In this document: piece by piece, positions 52,806 through 63,212 of the stretch
Layout: the number at the start of each line of letters is the position of its first letter
How positions within the stretch are numbered: the stretch's first letter is position 1
Assembly: GCA_022376925.1 (NCBI GenBank)
Contig: JAIOJX010000003.1
Span: 35,641,874 to 35,705,873 of the forward strand
Direction: 5' to 3'
Length of the DNA stretch: 64,000 nucleotides
DNA from: Tragulus kanchil
Lineage: Eukaryota; Chordata; Mammalia; Artiodactyla; Tragulidae
Program-made: the position numbers and the translations under genes
Notes under the pieces: model-generated
Databases searched by the model: none
What the model was told of the DNA's origin: nothing
The model's input: only the letters and a program-made list of their open reading frames with translations

Positions 52806-53105
52806 TTTTTTTTCCACTTTTTTTGGGGGGGTGGGGAGTGGTGGGGGGAAGGCACTTCTATTGGTCTTTTAATTACCTAGTCATCTATCTTTGTTCTTCG
52901 GCCTTTGTGGGCCTCCCGTCTCAGTGGCCTCTCTCGCTGCAGAGCAGCAGCTCTGGGCATATGCACTCGAGAGCTCCGGCTCAGTAGTTGGACATATCAG
53001 TCCAGCCACTCCACGGCGGGTGGGATCTTCCTAGGCCAGAGATCAAACCGACACCCCTTGCACTGCAAGGCAGTGTCCTTATCCACTGGACCACCAGGGA
53101 AGCCC
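52806..53105 (-). mobile_element. CHR-related SINE, unfamiliar subfamily (copy 4 of 5)
   Basis: Target-site duplication CTGTATTTGAT (52795-52805 and 53106-53116). Reverse orientation: T-run, G-rich tract 52825-52850, body with 'tgggcctcccgtctcagtgg', inverted head 'tgcactgcaaggcagtgtcc', 'ggaccaccagggaagcccc'. The hairpin is partly mutated (CTCTCG opposite CCAGAG), so this is the most diverged copy. Confidence 0.85.
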
Positions 53106-53906
53106 CTGTATTTGATATTCACTGTAGCTGTGGGCATGTTTGAGAGAAATGCTAGCCCAGTTGAACCAAGATAACTGAACAGTAGAACAAATCTTAGCTG
53201 GAGAAACTAGAGGTTTCTAGCGGAACGATATTAAATATAAACCCTTTCCTATGTGCTGATAACTATATTTGATTCAAGTTCCTAAACCGTTGAAAGTGAT
53301 GACAAAACCAGTTTTACAGCATGCCAAGTGGATCATTTCCTTCCTTGTCCCCTCTGCACCGCACCCTCCCCCTGCCTAACATTTAGGAACAAAAAAGCTG
53401 AGGACAGCAAACTTTACAAGAGTGCAGCCTTGAATGTTAGTCTGGCTTATCCTGGGAGCTTTGACCCTTTTCTTTAGATAACACCTGTTTCTCGAGAGAA
53501 GCAGGTGTGCAGTTTCTCTGCAGGTCTTCTGAATTTGGTTTTTCTGATGTTTCTACGTGTCTATGATAGTTCAGATACTTGCAGCTTTGAAGAGAGTCTT
53601 CTTTTGCAATGATTAGTGTTTCAGACATGAGTCAGGATGTGTGGCACCGTAAATCTTAGGAGATGACTAAGGACGCCAGATTCTGGTAAAGCGTGACCAT
53701 CTTGCCTTGGATAGTTTCAACAGCTGTATCATATATGAATCTGTTTCTGATGCTTGCTTTGTCTCTTCAGATTGTGTTTCTTGGCTTTTTGCTTGCCTCG
53801 TTTGTTGAAAGCTGGTCATAATGTACCAGATAATAGGAATTGAGTGAAAAAGACATTTTATGTGAGGATTCTTTTTAATTTGCTTAGAAGTTGGTCTGTA
53901 TTTGAT

Positions 53907-54206
53907 TTTTTTTTCCACTTTTTTTGGGGGGGTGGGGAGTGGTGGGGGGAAGGCACTTCTATTGGTCTTTTAATTACCTAGTCATCTATCTTTGTTCTTC
54001 GGCCTTTGTGGGCCTCCCGTCTCAGTGGCCTCTCTCGCTGCAGAGCAGCAGCTCTGGGCATATGCACTCGAGAGCTCCGGCTCAGTAGTTGGACATATCA
54101 GTCCAGCCACTCCACGGCGGGTGGGATCTTCCTAGGCCAGAGATCAAACCGACACCCCTTGCACTGCAAGGCAGTGTCCTTATCCACTGGACCACCAGGG
54201 AAGCCC
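53907..54206 (-). mobile_element. CHR-related SINE (second copy, duplication T)
   Basis: Repeats 52806-53105. Confidence 0.85.
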
Positions 54207-54261
54207 CTGTATTTGATATTCACTGTAGCTGTGGGTTCCACAGACTTCAGATCCCTATCAA

Positions 54262-54474
54262 AGTCAAAGTGTTAGTTGTTCATTCATGTCCAACACTTTG
54301 TGATCCCATGAACTATAGTCTGCTAGGGTCCCCTGTCCATGGGATTTCCTAGGCAAAAATACTGGAGTGGGTTGCCATTCCCTTCTCCAGAAGATCTTCC
54401 TGACCCAGGGATCAAACCCAGGCCTTCCCCATTGCAGGCGAATTCTTTACTGCCTGAGCCAGCAGGGAAGCCTA
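54262..54474 (-). mobile_element. Bov-tA SINE
   Basis: 'aaagtcaaagtgttagttgt', 'tcatgtccaacactttgtg', 'gcaaaaatactggagtggg', 'gggatcaaacccaggccttc', head end 'gagccagcagggaagcc'. Complete and moderately diverged. Confidence 0.9.
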
Positions 54475-55700
54475 TAGATTCCTATAGAACCCTTGATTTT
54501 TGCCTCTTCTATTGGCTTGTTGTTCCCTGAGAACTCTTTAGAATTTGAGCTTTGTGTCTTGCAGCTCTCAAGCCCTATGGTTATATGGAGCCCAGTACAC
54601 ATGGCTTCTCTTCTAGGAAAGCAGGTATTGACTAGAACTCTCTAGATTTGCCTGTCTCCACAGATTTTGGTGTGGCAATTTGCGCTGTGATCTAAGTTCT
54701 CTGACGGATCTGAGAAACGTTGATTTTCAATTTGTTAGGCTTTTTCTTATCAGAGGATGGGAGTCATGACTGTAAGCTCTTTATAAATGTTGGAGCTGAA
54801 AATAAGAGTCCACGTTCCTGTCTCAGGAATCAACAAGTAGGTGCAACAAGTTTATTTAATGTACTTAATCAAAAAAGAGTCCAAATGATTGTCCCAAGAT
54901 CTTCCAAGGGGTTTTGCTTTTACCAACATCAGAAAGAATATATATATTTCCCAAACTAAAAAATACATCAGTGATACAAAATATAAAATATACACACACA
55001 CCAATAAAACCATCAATCTCTGAGATGAAAGATAGTAACGCAGGACAATCCCATCAAGCTGTAATCCTGTAGCCTTCTAAACCAAAGAACCTTGAGTTCA
55101 CAGTAAGCCTAAGGGATTCACTCCCTCATTCAATAACTGCAGCTCTCCAGGATCCCACACTTGGACGTTTTCTCACCGAAACTCAACCTTCAGCTTACCA
55201 ACTTTACTTATTTACCCCAGGCAGCTCTAGCAGAAGTTCCATGGCCTGGGAGTTCGGCCTACTTCTTCCTAGCTTCAAGGATTGGCTCACACCCAGCGTT
55301 CAAGCACCAATCCTCTAGTACCTAGATTAAGTGGATGATTTGCTCTTCACTAAAACATGCCTTGGCACCTTTATTCATACTGCTTCCACTGCCTGAAAAT
55401 ACTACTCCTTCCATGCTGCCTTTTGAAATCCCATTCACCTTTTAATTAATGATAACAGCTTTATTAATCTATCAACTCTATGTGAGTTTCTCCTTGAACT
55501 CTACAGTCCTTTATTTATACTTTTATTAAGCACGTACCATACTCTCTACCTTTTATCTAAATTTAGGTTCACCTACAATTCCTCTGGTAAGTGAGCTCTG
55601 CTTTCTTTTAAGATGTAATTTATGTTCAGTGCCTTACATGTTATAAAACATTGTCTATCTAATGCATGAAGGGAAGAGACTAAATTTATGCTGAAAGCAG
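54475..55700. other. No recognised element
   Basis: Longest stretch without repeat or duplication. Includes a (TA)/(CA)-like patch at 54939-55000. No gene or regulatory signal I can support. Confidence 0.4.
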
Positions 55701-55703
55701 GGA

Positions 55704-55810
55704 GTTCTTTTTTTTTGGCATTTTTTTTTTTGATTTTTTGCTTTTACAGAGTTTTGTTGTTTGCAGATATGTATAATCCCAGATTAGTCATATGTATATT
55801 CTATGCCCCC
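55704..55810 (-). mobile_element. Severely 5'-truncated L1 (107 bp)
   Basis: T-rich complement of the tail, then 'acagagttttgttgtttgca' and 'agtcatatgtatattctatg', the same 3' end as the L1 at 15743. Target-site duplication AAAGCAGGGA at 55694-55703 and 55811-55820. Confidence 0.85.
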
Positions 55811-55820
55811 AAAGCAGGGA

Positions 55821-56981
55821 TTTATTAAAGTCTATTGAATGATAAACTCAGAGCTGAGTCATACACGTCCAAGACAAATGGAACGGATCCTCCTGATAAC
55901 CAGGCCCCCACTTTAGATTGACTCAACATTCAGGGCCAGGAATTCTCTGACAATCTTTGAATAATGCCCCCTTTGGAGCACTGTTGTTCACACTGGGGCT
56001 CATTAGACCTCTTTCTGCCCAGTCATGCAACCTGCTAAATACTCCCATAAGATTGGTATTTTAACCTCCAAAAGATCTGGGAGTTTGATTTGCAGATTTT
56101 ACTTTGCAATCTGTCCTCCAGACTAAATGTGAAATAAAAGATATTGTCCCATGATCTTCACTGTTAAGATTCTAAGTGATCTTTTAGCTGGACCTTGACC
56201 ATCTCCAATATTTGGACTTCACTTTCTTGAGTTCGCTGAAATTTCCTGTCTCTCCCAAATTTGTTTTGATATAAAAGAAAAGAACTTTATTGTATAAATC
56301 TTTAAAAAGTATTGGTAGATGCCTTTTTAGAAAAAGAAAATTGTTTAAAGTTTTCTAGAGAGCTTCAATTCTGGCATCTTAATGCATGGTGATGTTTCTA
56401 TTTCTTGATCACTGAAATCACGTAATAAATAATGAAGGTTAAAAATCCATGGAAGAGAAACTAAGATAATGAAGCTCAAAACTAATTAGAGCTTATGAAT
56501 CAGGAATGATAAGGGCTGAGAGAAGGATGAGATAAAAATGTATAAAACTGTTAAGGTGTTGAAAAGGGAAAAAAATGACTGACAATTTTAGAACAATAAA
56601 ACTGGGGAGCATCCTTTAGAGAGTGATTAAAATCCAAGGCAACACTATTTATGAAATAAACTTGCAAAATTACTTCAGTGCACCTTCATGGAAAATTAAA
56701 TAAGCTAAAGAAAAGTTTTAGCAAAAGAATAGATGAGTTCCATGGATTATAAAGAGAAAATGAAATCCTTGAGTGTGTAAGAAAACTCTATTGCTATGGA
56801 AATTACTCTGAACAGTAAGATTTCTTTAATGCTATACGTTTTAACAATAGCCAAGGCTCTACATAAAGATTTAGTATGATGAGATGTGTATAATCTAATA
56901 CATTAAAGTTGGTCTATATATTAAAGGTAATTTAGGCAAATCATTCTAAATTATTATATCTACACAACAAAATATTGCTTT
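55821..56981. other. No recognised element
   Basis: AT-rich single-copy sequence, 55874-56981 being repeated by duplication U. Confidence 0.4.
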
Positions 56982-58095
56982 ACAAATGGAACGGATCCTC
57001 CTGATAACCAGGCCCCCACTTTAGATTGACTCAACATTCAGGGCCAGGAATTCTCTGACAATCTTTGAATAATGCCCCCTTTGGAGCACTGTTGTTCACA
57101 CTGGGGCTCATTAGACCTCTTTCTGCCCAGTCATGCAACCTGCTAAATACTCCCATAAGATTGGTATTTTAACCTCCAAAAGATCTGGGAGTTTGATTTG
57201 CAGATTTTACTTTGCAATCTGTCCTCCAGACTAAATGTGAAATAAAAGATATTGTCCCATGATCTTCACTGTTAAGATTCTAAGTGATCTTTTAGCTGGA
57301 CCTTGACCATCTCCAATATTTGGACTTCACTTTCTTGAGTTCGCTGAAATTTCCTGTCTCTCCCAAATTTGTTTTGATATAAAAGAAAAGAACTTTATTG
57401 TATAAATCTTTAAAAAGTATTGGTAGATGCCTTTTTAGAAAAAGAAAATTGTTTAAAGTTTTCTAGAGAGCTTCAATTCTGGCATCTTAATGCATGGTGA
57501 TGTTTCTATTTCTTGATCACTGAAATCACGTAATAAATAATGAAGGTTAAAAATCCATGGAAGAGAAACTAAGATAATGAAGCTCAAAACTAATTAGAGC
57601 TTATGAATCAGGAATGATAAGGGCTGAGAGAAGGATGAGATAAAAATGTATAAAACTGTTAAGGTGTTGAAAAGGGAAAAAAATGACTGACAATTTTAGA
57701 ACAATAAAACTGGGGAGCATCCTTTAGAGAGTGATTAAAATCCAAGGCAACACTATTTATGAAATAAACTTGCAAAATTACTTCAGTGCACCTTCATGGA
57801 AAATTAAATAAGCTAAAGAAAAGTTTTAGCAAAAGAATAGATGAGTTCCATGGATTATAAAGAGAAAAATGAAATCCTTGAGTGTGTAAGAAAACTCTAT
57901 TGCTATGGAAATTACTCTGAACAGTAAGATTTCTTTAATGCTATACGTTTTAACAATAGCCAAGGCTCTACATAAAGATTTAGTATGATGAGATGTGTAT
58001 AATCTAATACATTAAAGTTGGTCTATATATTAAAGGTAATTTAGGCAAATCATTCTAAATTATTATATCTACACAACAAAATATTGCTTTACAGG
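55874..58095. repeat. Tandem duplication U, junction ~56982, offset 1108 rising to 1109
   Basis: Copy 1 is 55874-56981 and copy 2 is 56982-58095. Almost perfect: one extra A in an A-run ('gagaaaatg' to 'gagaaaaatg'). The join reads 'ttgctttacaaatggaac', sharing 'aca' between both ends. Confidence 0.97.
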
Positions 58096-59039
58096 ACAGA
58101 GTGTTGCACATTTTCAGGCAGCTAAACCAAAGACTAACTTCTACAAAAGAAAGAGGAATATTTAGCTAGAGTATAATAACTATAATATGTAGCAGTTAAA
58201 GAGTCAGAAATTGATTTCTATTTTAAACTGAGATTGCCTTAAATGGCAGGCTAACCATTTCCAGCAAAAAATAAATTTTATACTAGCAATAACGCACTAT
58301 AACATAACTTGCAGAAGATTTTTGCAGAAGCACAATTGTTAGGGTAATTAAAATGGAAGAACCCTTGTTCAGGCTCAGAAGTAGGAGAGAAGTCCCCTGA
58401 CCTTTTTCTGACCTGCCTGGACACTGCCCATGGGGTGAACCTACCAGCCAGGACCTATTCCCAACTGAGACCCCAGATTGCTATTAACAAGGGATTTTCT
58501 GGCATTGTTCGTCTAGATGTAAGTAGGCCCAACTTGGTGATGTATAAGATGTTATTTCTCTCTATTGTTTCTATTTCTTTTCTTTTAGGTAAATCATTCA
58601 GCAAAACAGGAAAACTCATTGTGCTAATATTATTCATAAAATTAATATAAAATAATTGAAGAATAATCAAATTTGTTAGGAAAAAGTCTGTATAATTTGG
58701 AAAACACATAATAGTCCCTTAAATAACAGTGTTTCTGAAAATACCTGAATTTTCAAAGTCATTGTTTTGCTGACTTCAATTGATAGAAAAAAATTTTTGA
58801 TATTTTTCTTTTTGCCTACATGTTAGATGTGAATAAACCCAGTCATTACTAAGATTGGATGTATTATTAATTCCTTGTGTAATAAAGTCAGTTGGTCTTT
58901 ATTTGCTGTAAATATTACTGAAAATGATTTACATTGTCACCCTTCTTTATCAGCACAATATGATCTAAACAAAGAAAAGGAGAAATATTACCAAAAACTA
59001 GCTTGACTTATTTGAGACATATGTAACCTAGTGGCTAAC
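58096..59039. other. Single-copy stretch with a weak exon-like segment
   Basis: AT-rich. 58373-58518 is comparatively G/C-balanced, open in one frame on the + strand, preceded by 'cccttgttcag' and followed by the donor-like GTAAGTAGG. I recognise no protein. Confidence 0.3.
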
Positions 59040-59240
59040 AAGTAGGCTCAGGATTCAGGTTTCTTAGATTTTGAAACCAGCTTTATCTTTGTCCAGCCTT
59101 GGGCAAGATATTTAATTCCCTTTTTCCTGAAATTCCTCATCTGAAATTAGCCATCTCTCCAGAGAGTTGTAAGGATTAAATGAACTAATACAGAACAACA
59201 GAAACAGGGCTTGGTTCATTACAAACACTTTATAAATGTA
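59040..59240 (+). mobile_element. MIR SINE
   Basis: 'agattttgaaaccagcttta', 'ccagccttgggcaagatatt', 'cctgaaattcctcatctgaa', 'gttgtaaggattaaatgaac' and 'acactttataaatgtatag' follow the MIR consensus through most of its length. Second copy about 60161-60346. Confidence 0.85.
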
Positions 59241-59346
59241 TAGTATTATCACAGGGTTTTTTTTTGTTAATAGTTCCACAAGGTAATGAATTTTACACAC
59301 AATTTTAAGTCCAATGTGATACCATAAATTAAAAGAATGCCTAATG

Positions 59347-59656
59347 GGAGCTTCCCTGGTGGTCCAGTAGGTAAGGACACCGCCTTGTAGTGCAAGGGGC
59401 ACCAGTTCGATCCCTGGCCTGAGAAGATCCCACGTGCCACAGAGCAGCTGGACCGATGTGTCCAACTACCGAGCCGGAGCTCAGGAGCGCATGCGCCCAG
59501 AGCCGGTGCTCTGCAATAACAGAGGCCACAGCGATGGGAGGCCCACAGGTGCCAAAGAACAAAAGATGGATGAAAATAGACAAATGAAAAACCAATAGAA
59601 GTGGCCCGCCTGTCCCCCTCCCTCCCTACCCCACTCCCCCGCCCCCCCCAAAAAAA
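59347..59656 (+). mobile_element. CHR-related SINE, unfamiliar subfamily (copy 5 of 5)
   Basis: Target-site duplication AATGCCTAATG (59336-59346 and 59657-59667). Head 'ggagcttccctggtggtcc', B box 'gttcgatccct', hairpin region 'ctcaggagcgcatgcgccc', 'gaggccacagcgatgggag', C-rich tract and short A tail. Confidence 0.88.
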
Positions 59657-59789
59657 AATGCCTAATGAACAGAATCACATATATCTGTTGAGTGCTCACA
59701 TTGTGGAAATCCTTTATGATCGACTCTTCACTAAATTTGCACAAATTTTTTTTGTACAGCCATTTTTTTAAATAAACATTATGGATCAT

Positions 59790-59930
59790 CTACACTATGT
59801 AAGGCATTTTTTCTCATTCATGACCTCATTTAATCCTCCCAACAAAGTTATGAAAAAGGTATTATTTTGACAAACATACAAATGATAATTTAAAGCTCAG
59901 AGAAATTAGAATATTCGCTGAAAGTCTTAG
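59790..59930 (+). mobile_element. MIR-like fragment
   Basis: 'cactatgtaaggcatttttt', 'catgacctcatttaatcctc', 'ccaacaaagttatgaaaaag' and 'aagctcagagaaattagaat' follow the MIR core to 3' part. Copies at about 60866-61006 and 62062-62200. Confidence 0.7.
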
Positions 59931-60452
59931 AAGTTAAAAGCCTAAATTCAGTATTCTAAACTACTTTTCTGCCTCGCAGAATAAATGTTCCACAAATTAA
60001 ATTTTGTTCTACCCACAATATCCCCAGGTATTTTGAAATGGACATGGGAGCTGCCAGCATCTTCAGATCACCACAGAAACAAACATTCCCATGCTTTATT
60101 TGTGTAAATATTCTAATTCCCTTTTTCCTGAAAGTTCCTCATCTGAAATTAGCTCATGACTCAGGTTTCTTAGATTTTGAAACCAGCTTTATCTTTGTCC
60201 AGCCTTGGGCAAGATATTTAATTCCCTTTTTCCTGAAATTCCTCATCTGAAATTAGCCATCTCTCCAGAGAGTTGTAAGGATTAAATGAACTAATACAGA
60301 ACAACAGAAACAGGGCTTGGTTCATTACAAACACTTTATAAATGTATAGTATTATCACAGGGTTTTTTTTTGTTAATAGTTCCACAAGGTAATGAATTTT
60401 ACACACAATTTTAAGTCCAATGTGATACCATAAATTAAAAGAATGCCTAATG

Positions 60453-60732
60453 GGAGCTTCCCTGGTGGTCCAGTAGGTAAGGACACCGCCTTGTAGTGCA
60501 AGGGGCACCAGTTCGATCCCTGGCCTGAGAAGATCCCACGTGCCACAGAGCAGCTGGACCGATGTGTCCAACTACCGAGCAGAGCTCAGGAGCGCATGCG
60601 CCCAGACCCGGGTGCTCTGCAATAACAGAGGCCACAGCGATGGGAGGCCCACAGGTGCCAAAGAACAAAGATGGCTGAAAATAGGTAAATGAAAGACCAA
60701 TAGAAGTGGCCCGCCCGCCCCCCCCAAAAAAG
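60453..60732 (+). mobile_element. CHR-related SINE (second copy, duplication V, altered)
   Basis: Same site and target-site duplication as 59347-59656, but the body has about ten changes and the C-tract is shortened. One change ('agacccgggtgctc' for 'agagccggtgctc') looks like consensus error. Confidence 0.85.
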
Positions 60733-61548
60733 AATGCCTAATGAACAGAATCACATATATCTGTTGAGTGCTCACATTGTGGAAATCCTTTATGATCGAC
60801 TCTTCACTAAATTTGCACAATTTTTTTTTGCACAGCAATTCTTTAAGATAAACATTATGGATCATCTACACTATGTAAGGCATTTTTTCTCATTCATGAC
60901 CTCATTTAATCCTCCCAACAAAGTTATGAAAAAGGTATTATTTTGACAAACATACAAATGATAATTTAAAGCTCAGAGAAATTAGAATATTCGCTGAAAG
61001 TCTTAGAAGTTAAAAGCCTAAATTCAGTATTCTAAACTACTTTTCTGCCTCGCAGAATAAATGTTCCACAAATTAAATTTTGTTCTACCCACAATATCCC
61101 CAGGTATTTTGAAATGGACATGGGAGCTGCCAGCATCTTCAGATCACCACAGAAACAAACATTCCCATAAAAGGACATTTGCAGAACATTTCAAACAGTT
61201 CTGTCATCAGCACTTCTTAAATATACATAATGCCACACAAGGGAAATTTACATGTTTTAATACATGGCAAAACATTAAAGTTTGCTTCTTTAGTGTGATG
61301 TATTCTTTAGTTGGTCATGACAGATTTATTACAACTAAATGTTTTCCAGAAGTCATTATGCCTCCTGACTTATTCATTTGTTTTAATCTTGGGGAGATTT
61401 GAACTGAACTCTAAATTTTTTTTACTAAAACATTAAAGTTGAGTTCCACCTAAAAGGGGCTTGGAAGAAAAATTGCTCTGGCTGACATCAAATATTGGAA
61501 TGATTCACTTAGTATTTTTGGTTTTCATTTTATTTGTTACCTTTTCCG

Positions 61549-61680
61549 TCACTGAGTCAATGGATATGAATTTGAGCAAGCTCCAGGAGATGGTGAAGGA
61601 CCCGGAAGCCTGGCATGCTGCAGTCCGAGGGGCCACAAGGAGTCTGACACAACTGAGCAACTGAACTGAGCTGAACTGAA
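61549..61680 (+). mobile_element. BovB-tail SINE (ART2A/Bov-A type)
   Basis: 'cactgagtcaatggatatga', 'gaatttgagcaagctccagg', 'agcctggcatgctgcagtcc', 'agtctgacacaactgagcaa', then a 'ctgaactgagctgaactg' repeat end. It lacks the tRNA head. Confidence 0.88.
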
Positions 61681-62742
61681 TGAATGTCTTCTTCATTAAG
61701 TACGTCAGTGGAAGCTGTGAACAGACCTTGACATGCATCGTCAACATGAGCGTGATGGAAACATTTAGAGAGTATGGGATTGGAGTCAGGAGGACTTAGT
61801 CTCAGATTCTCCATTTATCACTTACTCTTTGTCCCTAGGCCCAGACTTACTTTCTCTTTACATTAGTTTCTTCATCCTGAATTCTGAGAAATATGTACTT
61901 CAGAGAGTTTTAAAAATAAGATTTTTAACAAAGTCAGACACATAGAAAAATTAAATAACTGTATGTCAATGAGATCAGTTAAAATTACTACCTCTATTGT
62001 TTTAAGCACAGCAATTCTTCACTAATTGAATTTTTTTTGCACAGCACAATCTATGGATCATCTACACTATGTAAGGCATTTTTCTCATTCATGACCTCAT
62101 TTAATCCTCCCAACAAAGTTATGAAAAGGTATTATTTTGACAAACATACAAATGATAATTTAAAGCTCAGAGAAATTAGAATATTCGCTGAAAGTCTTAG
62201 AAGTTAAAAGCCTAAATTCAGTATTCTAAACTACTTTTCTGCCTCGCAGAATAAATGTTCCACAAATTAAATTTTGTTCTACCCACAATATCCCCAGGTA
62301 TTTTGAAATGGACATGGGAGCTGCCAGCATCTTCAGATCACCACAGAAACAAACATTCCCATAAAAGGACATTTGCAGAACATTTCAAACAGTTCTGTCA
62401 TCAGCACTTCTTAAATATACATAATGCCACACAAGGGAAATTTACATGTTTTAATACATGGCAAAACATTAAAGTTTGCTTCTTTAGTGTGATGTATTCT
62501 TTAGTTGGTCATGACAGATTTATTACAACTAAATGTTTTCCAGAAGTCATTATGCCTCCTGACTTATTCATTTGTTTTAATCTTGGAGAGATTTGAACTG
62601 AACTCTAAATTTTTGTTACTAAAACATTAAAGTTGAGTTCCACCTAAAAGGGGCTTGGAAGAAAAATTGCTCTGGCTGACATCAAATATTGGAATGATTC
62701 ACTTAGTATTTTTGGTTTTCATTTTATTTGTTACCTTTTCCG

Positions 62743-62874
62743 TCACTGAGTCAATGGATATGAATTTGAGCAAGCTCCAGGAGATGGTGAAGGACCCGGA
62801 AGCCTGGCATGCTGCAGTCCGAGGGGCCACAAGGAGTCTGACACAACTGAGCAACTGAACTGAGCTGAACTGAA
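62743..62874 (+). mobile_element. BovB-tail SINE (second copy, duplication W)
   Basis: Repeats 61549-61680. Confidence 0.88.
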
Positions 62875-63212
62875 TGAATGTCTTCTTCATTAAGTACGTC
62901 AGTGGAAGCTGTGAACAGACCTTGACATGCATCGTCAACATGAGCGTGATGGAAACATTTAGAGAGTATGGGATTGGAGTCAGGAGGACTTAGTCTCAGA
63001 TTCTCCATTTATCACTTACTCTTTGTCCCTAGGCCCAGACTTACTTTCTCTTTACATTAGTTTCTTCATCCTGAATTCTGAGAAATATGTACTTCAGAGA
63101 GTTTTAAAAATAAGATTTTTAACAAAGTCAGACACATAGAAAAATTAAATAACTGATATGTCAATGAGATGTAACTCAGTTAAAACTATTACTACCTCTA
63201 TTGTTTTAAATA

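Larger units (their letters stand above)
52060..54235. repeat. Tandem duplication T, junction ~53162, offset 1101-1102
   Basis: Copy 1 is 52060-53161 and copy 2 is 53162-54235. Copy 1 agrees to 'gctgtggg' (53134), followed by 26 unmatched bases before the join. Differences: 'gcggaaacga' against 'gcggaacga' and 'ctctacagg' against 'ctctgcagg'. Confidence 0.95.
59054..61168. repeat. Tandem duplication V, junction ~60161, offset 1106 falling to 1076
   Basis: Copy 1 is 59054-60160 and copy 2 is 60161-61168. Flanking parts agree well, but the SINE inside differs at many sites and is about 30 bp shorter in copy 2. Copy 1 matches to 60090. Its last 70 bp contain an extra piece of MIR sequence ('ttccctttttcctgaaag'). 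Confidence 0.94.
60815..63212. repeat. Tandem duplication W, junction ~62010, offset 1196 falling to 1194
   Basis: Copy 1 is 60815-62009 and copy 2 is 62010-63212. Copy 2 opens with a compressed version ('gcacagcacaatctatgg' for 'gcacagcaattctttaag...ttatgg'). Copy 1 ends 'ttttaagcacagcaattc' where copy 2 has 'ttttaaataataaacc'. Confidence 0.95.
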
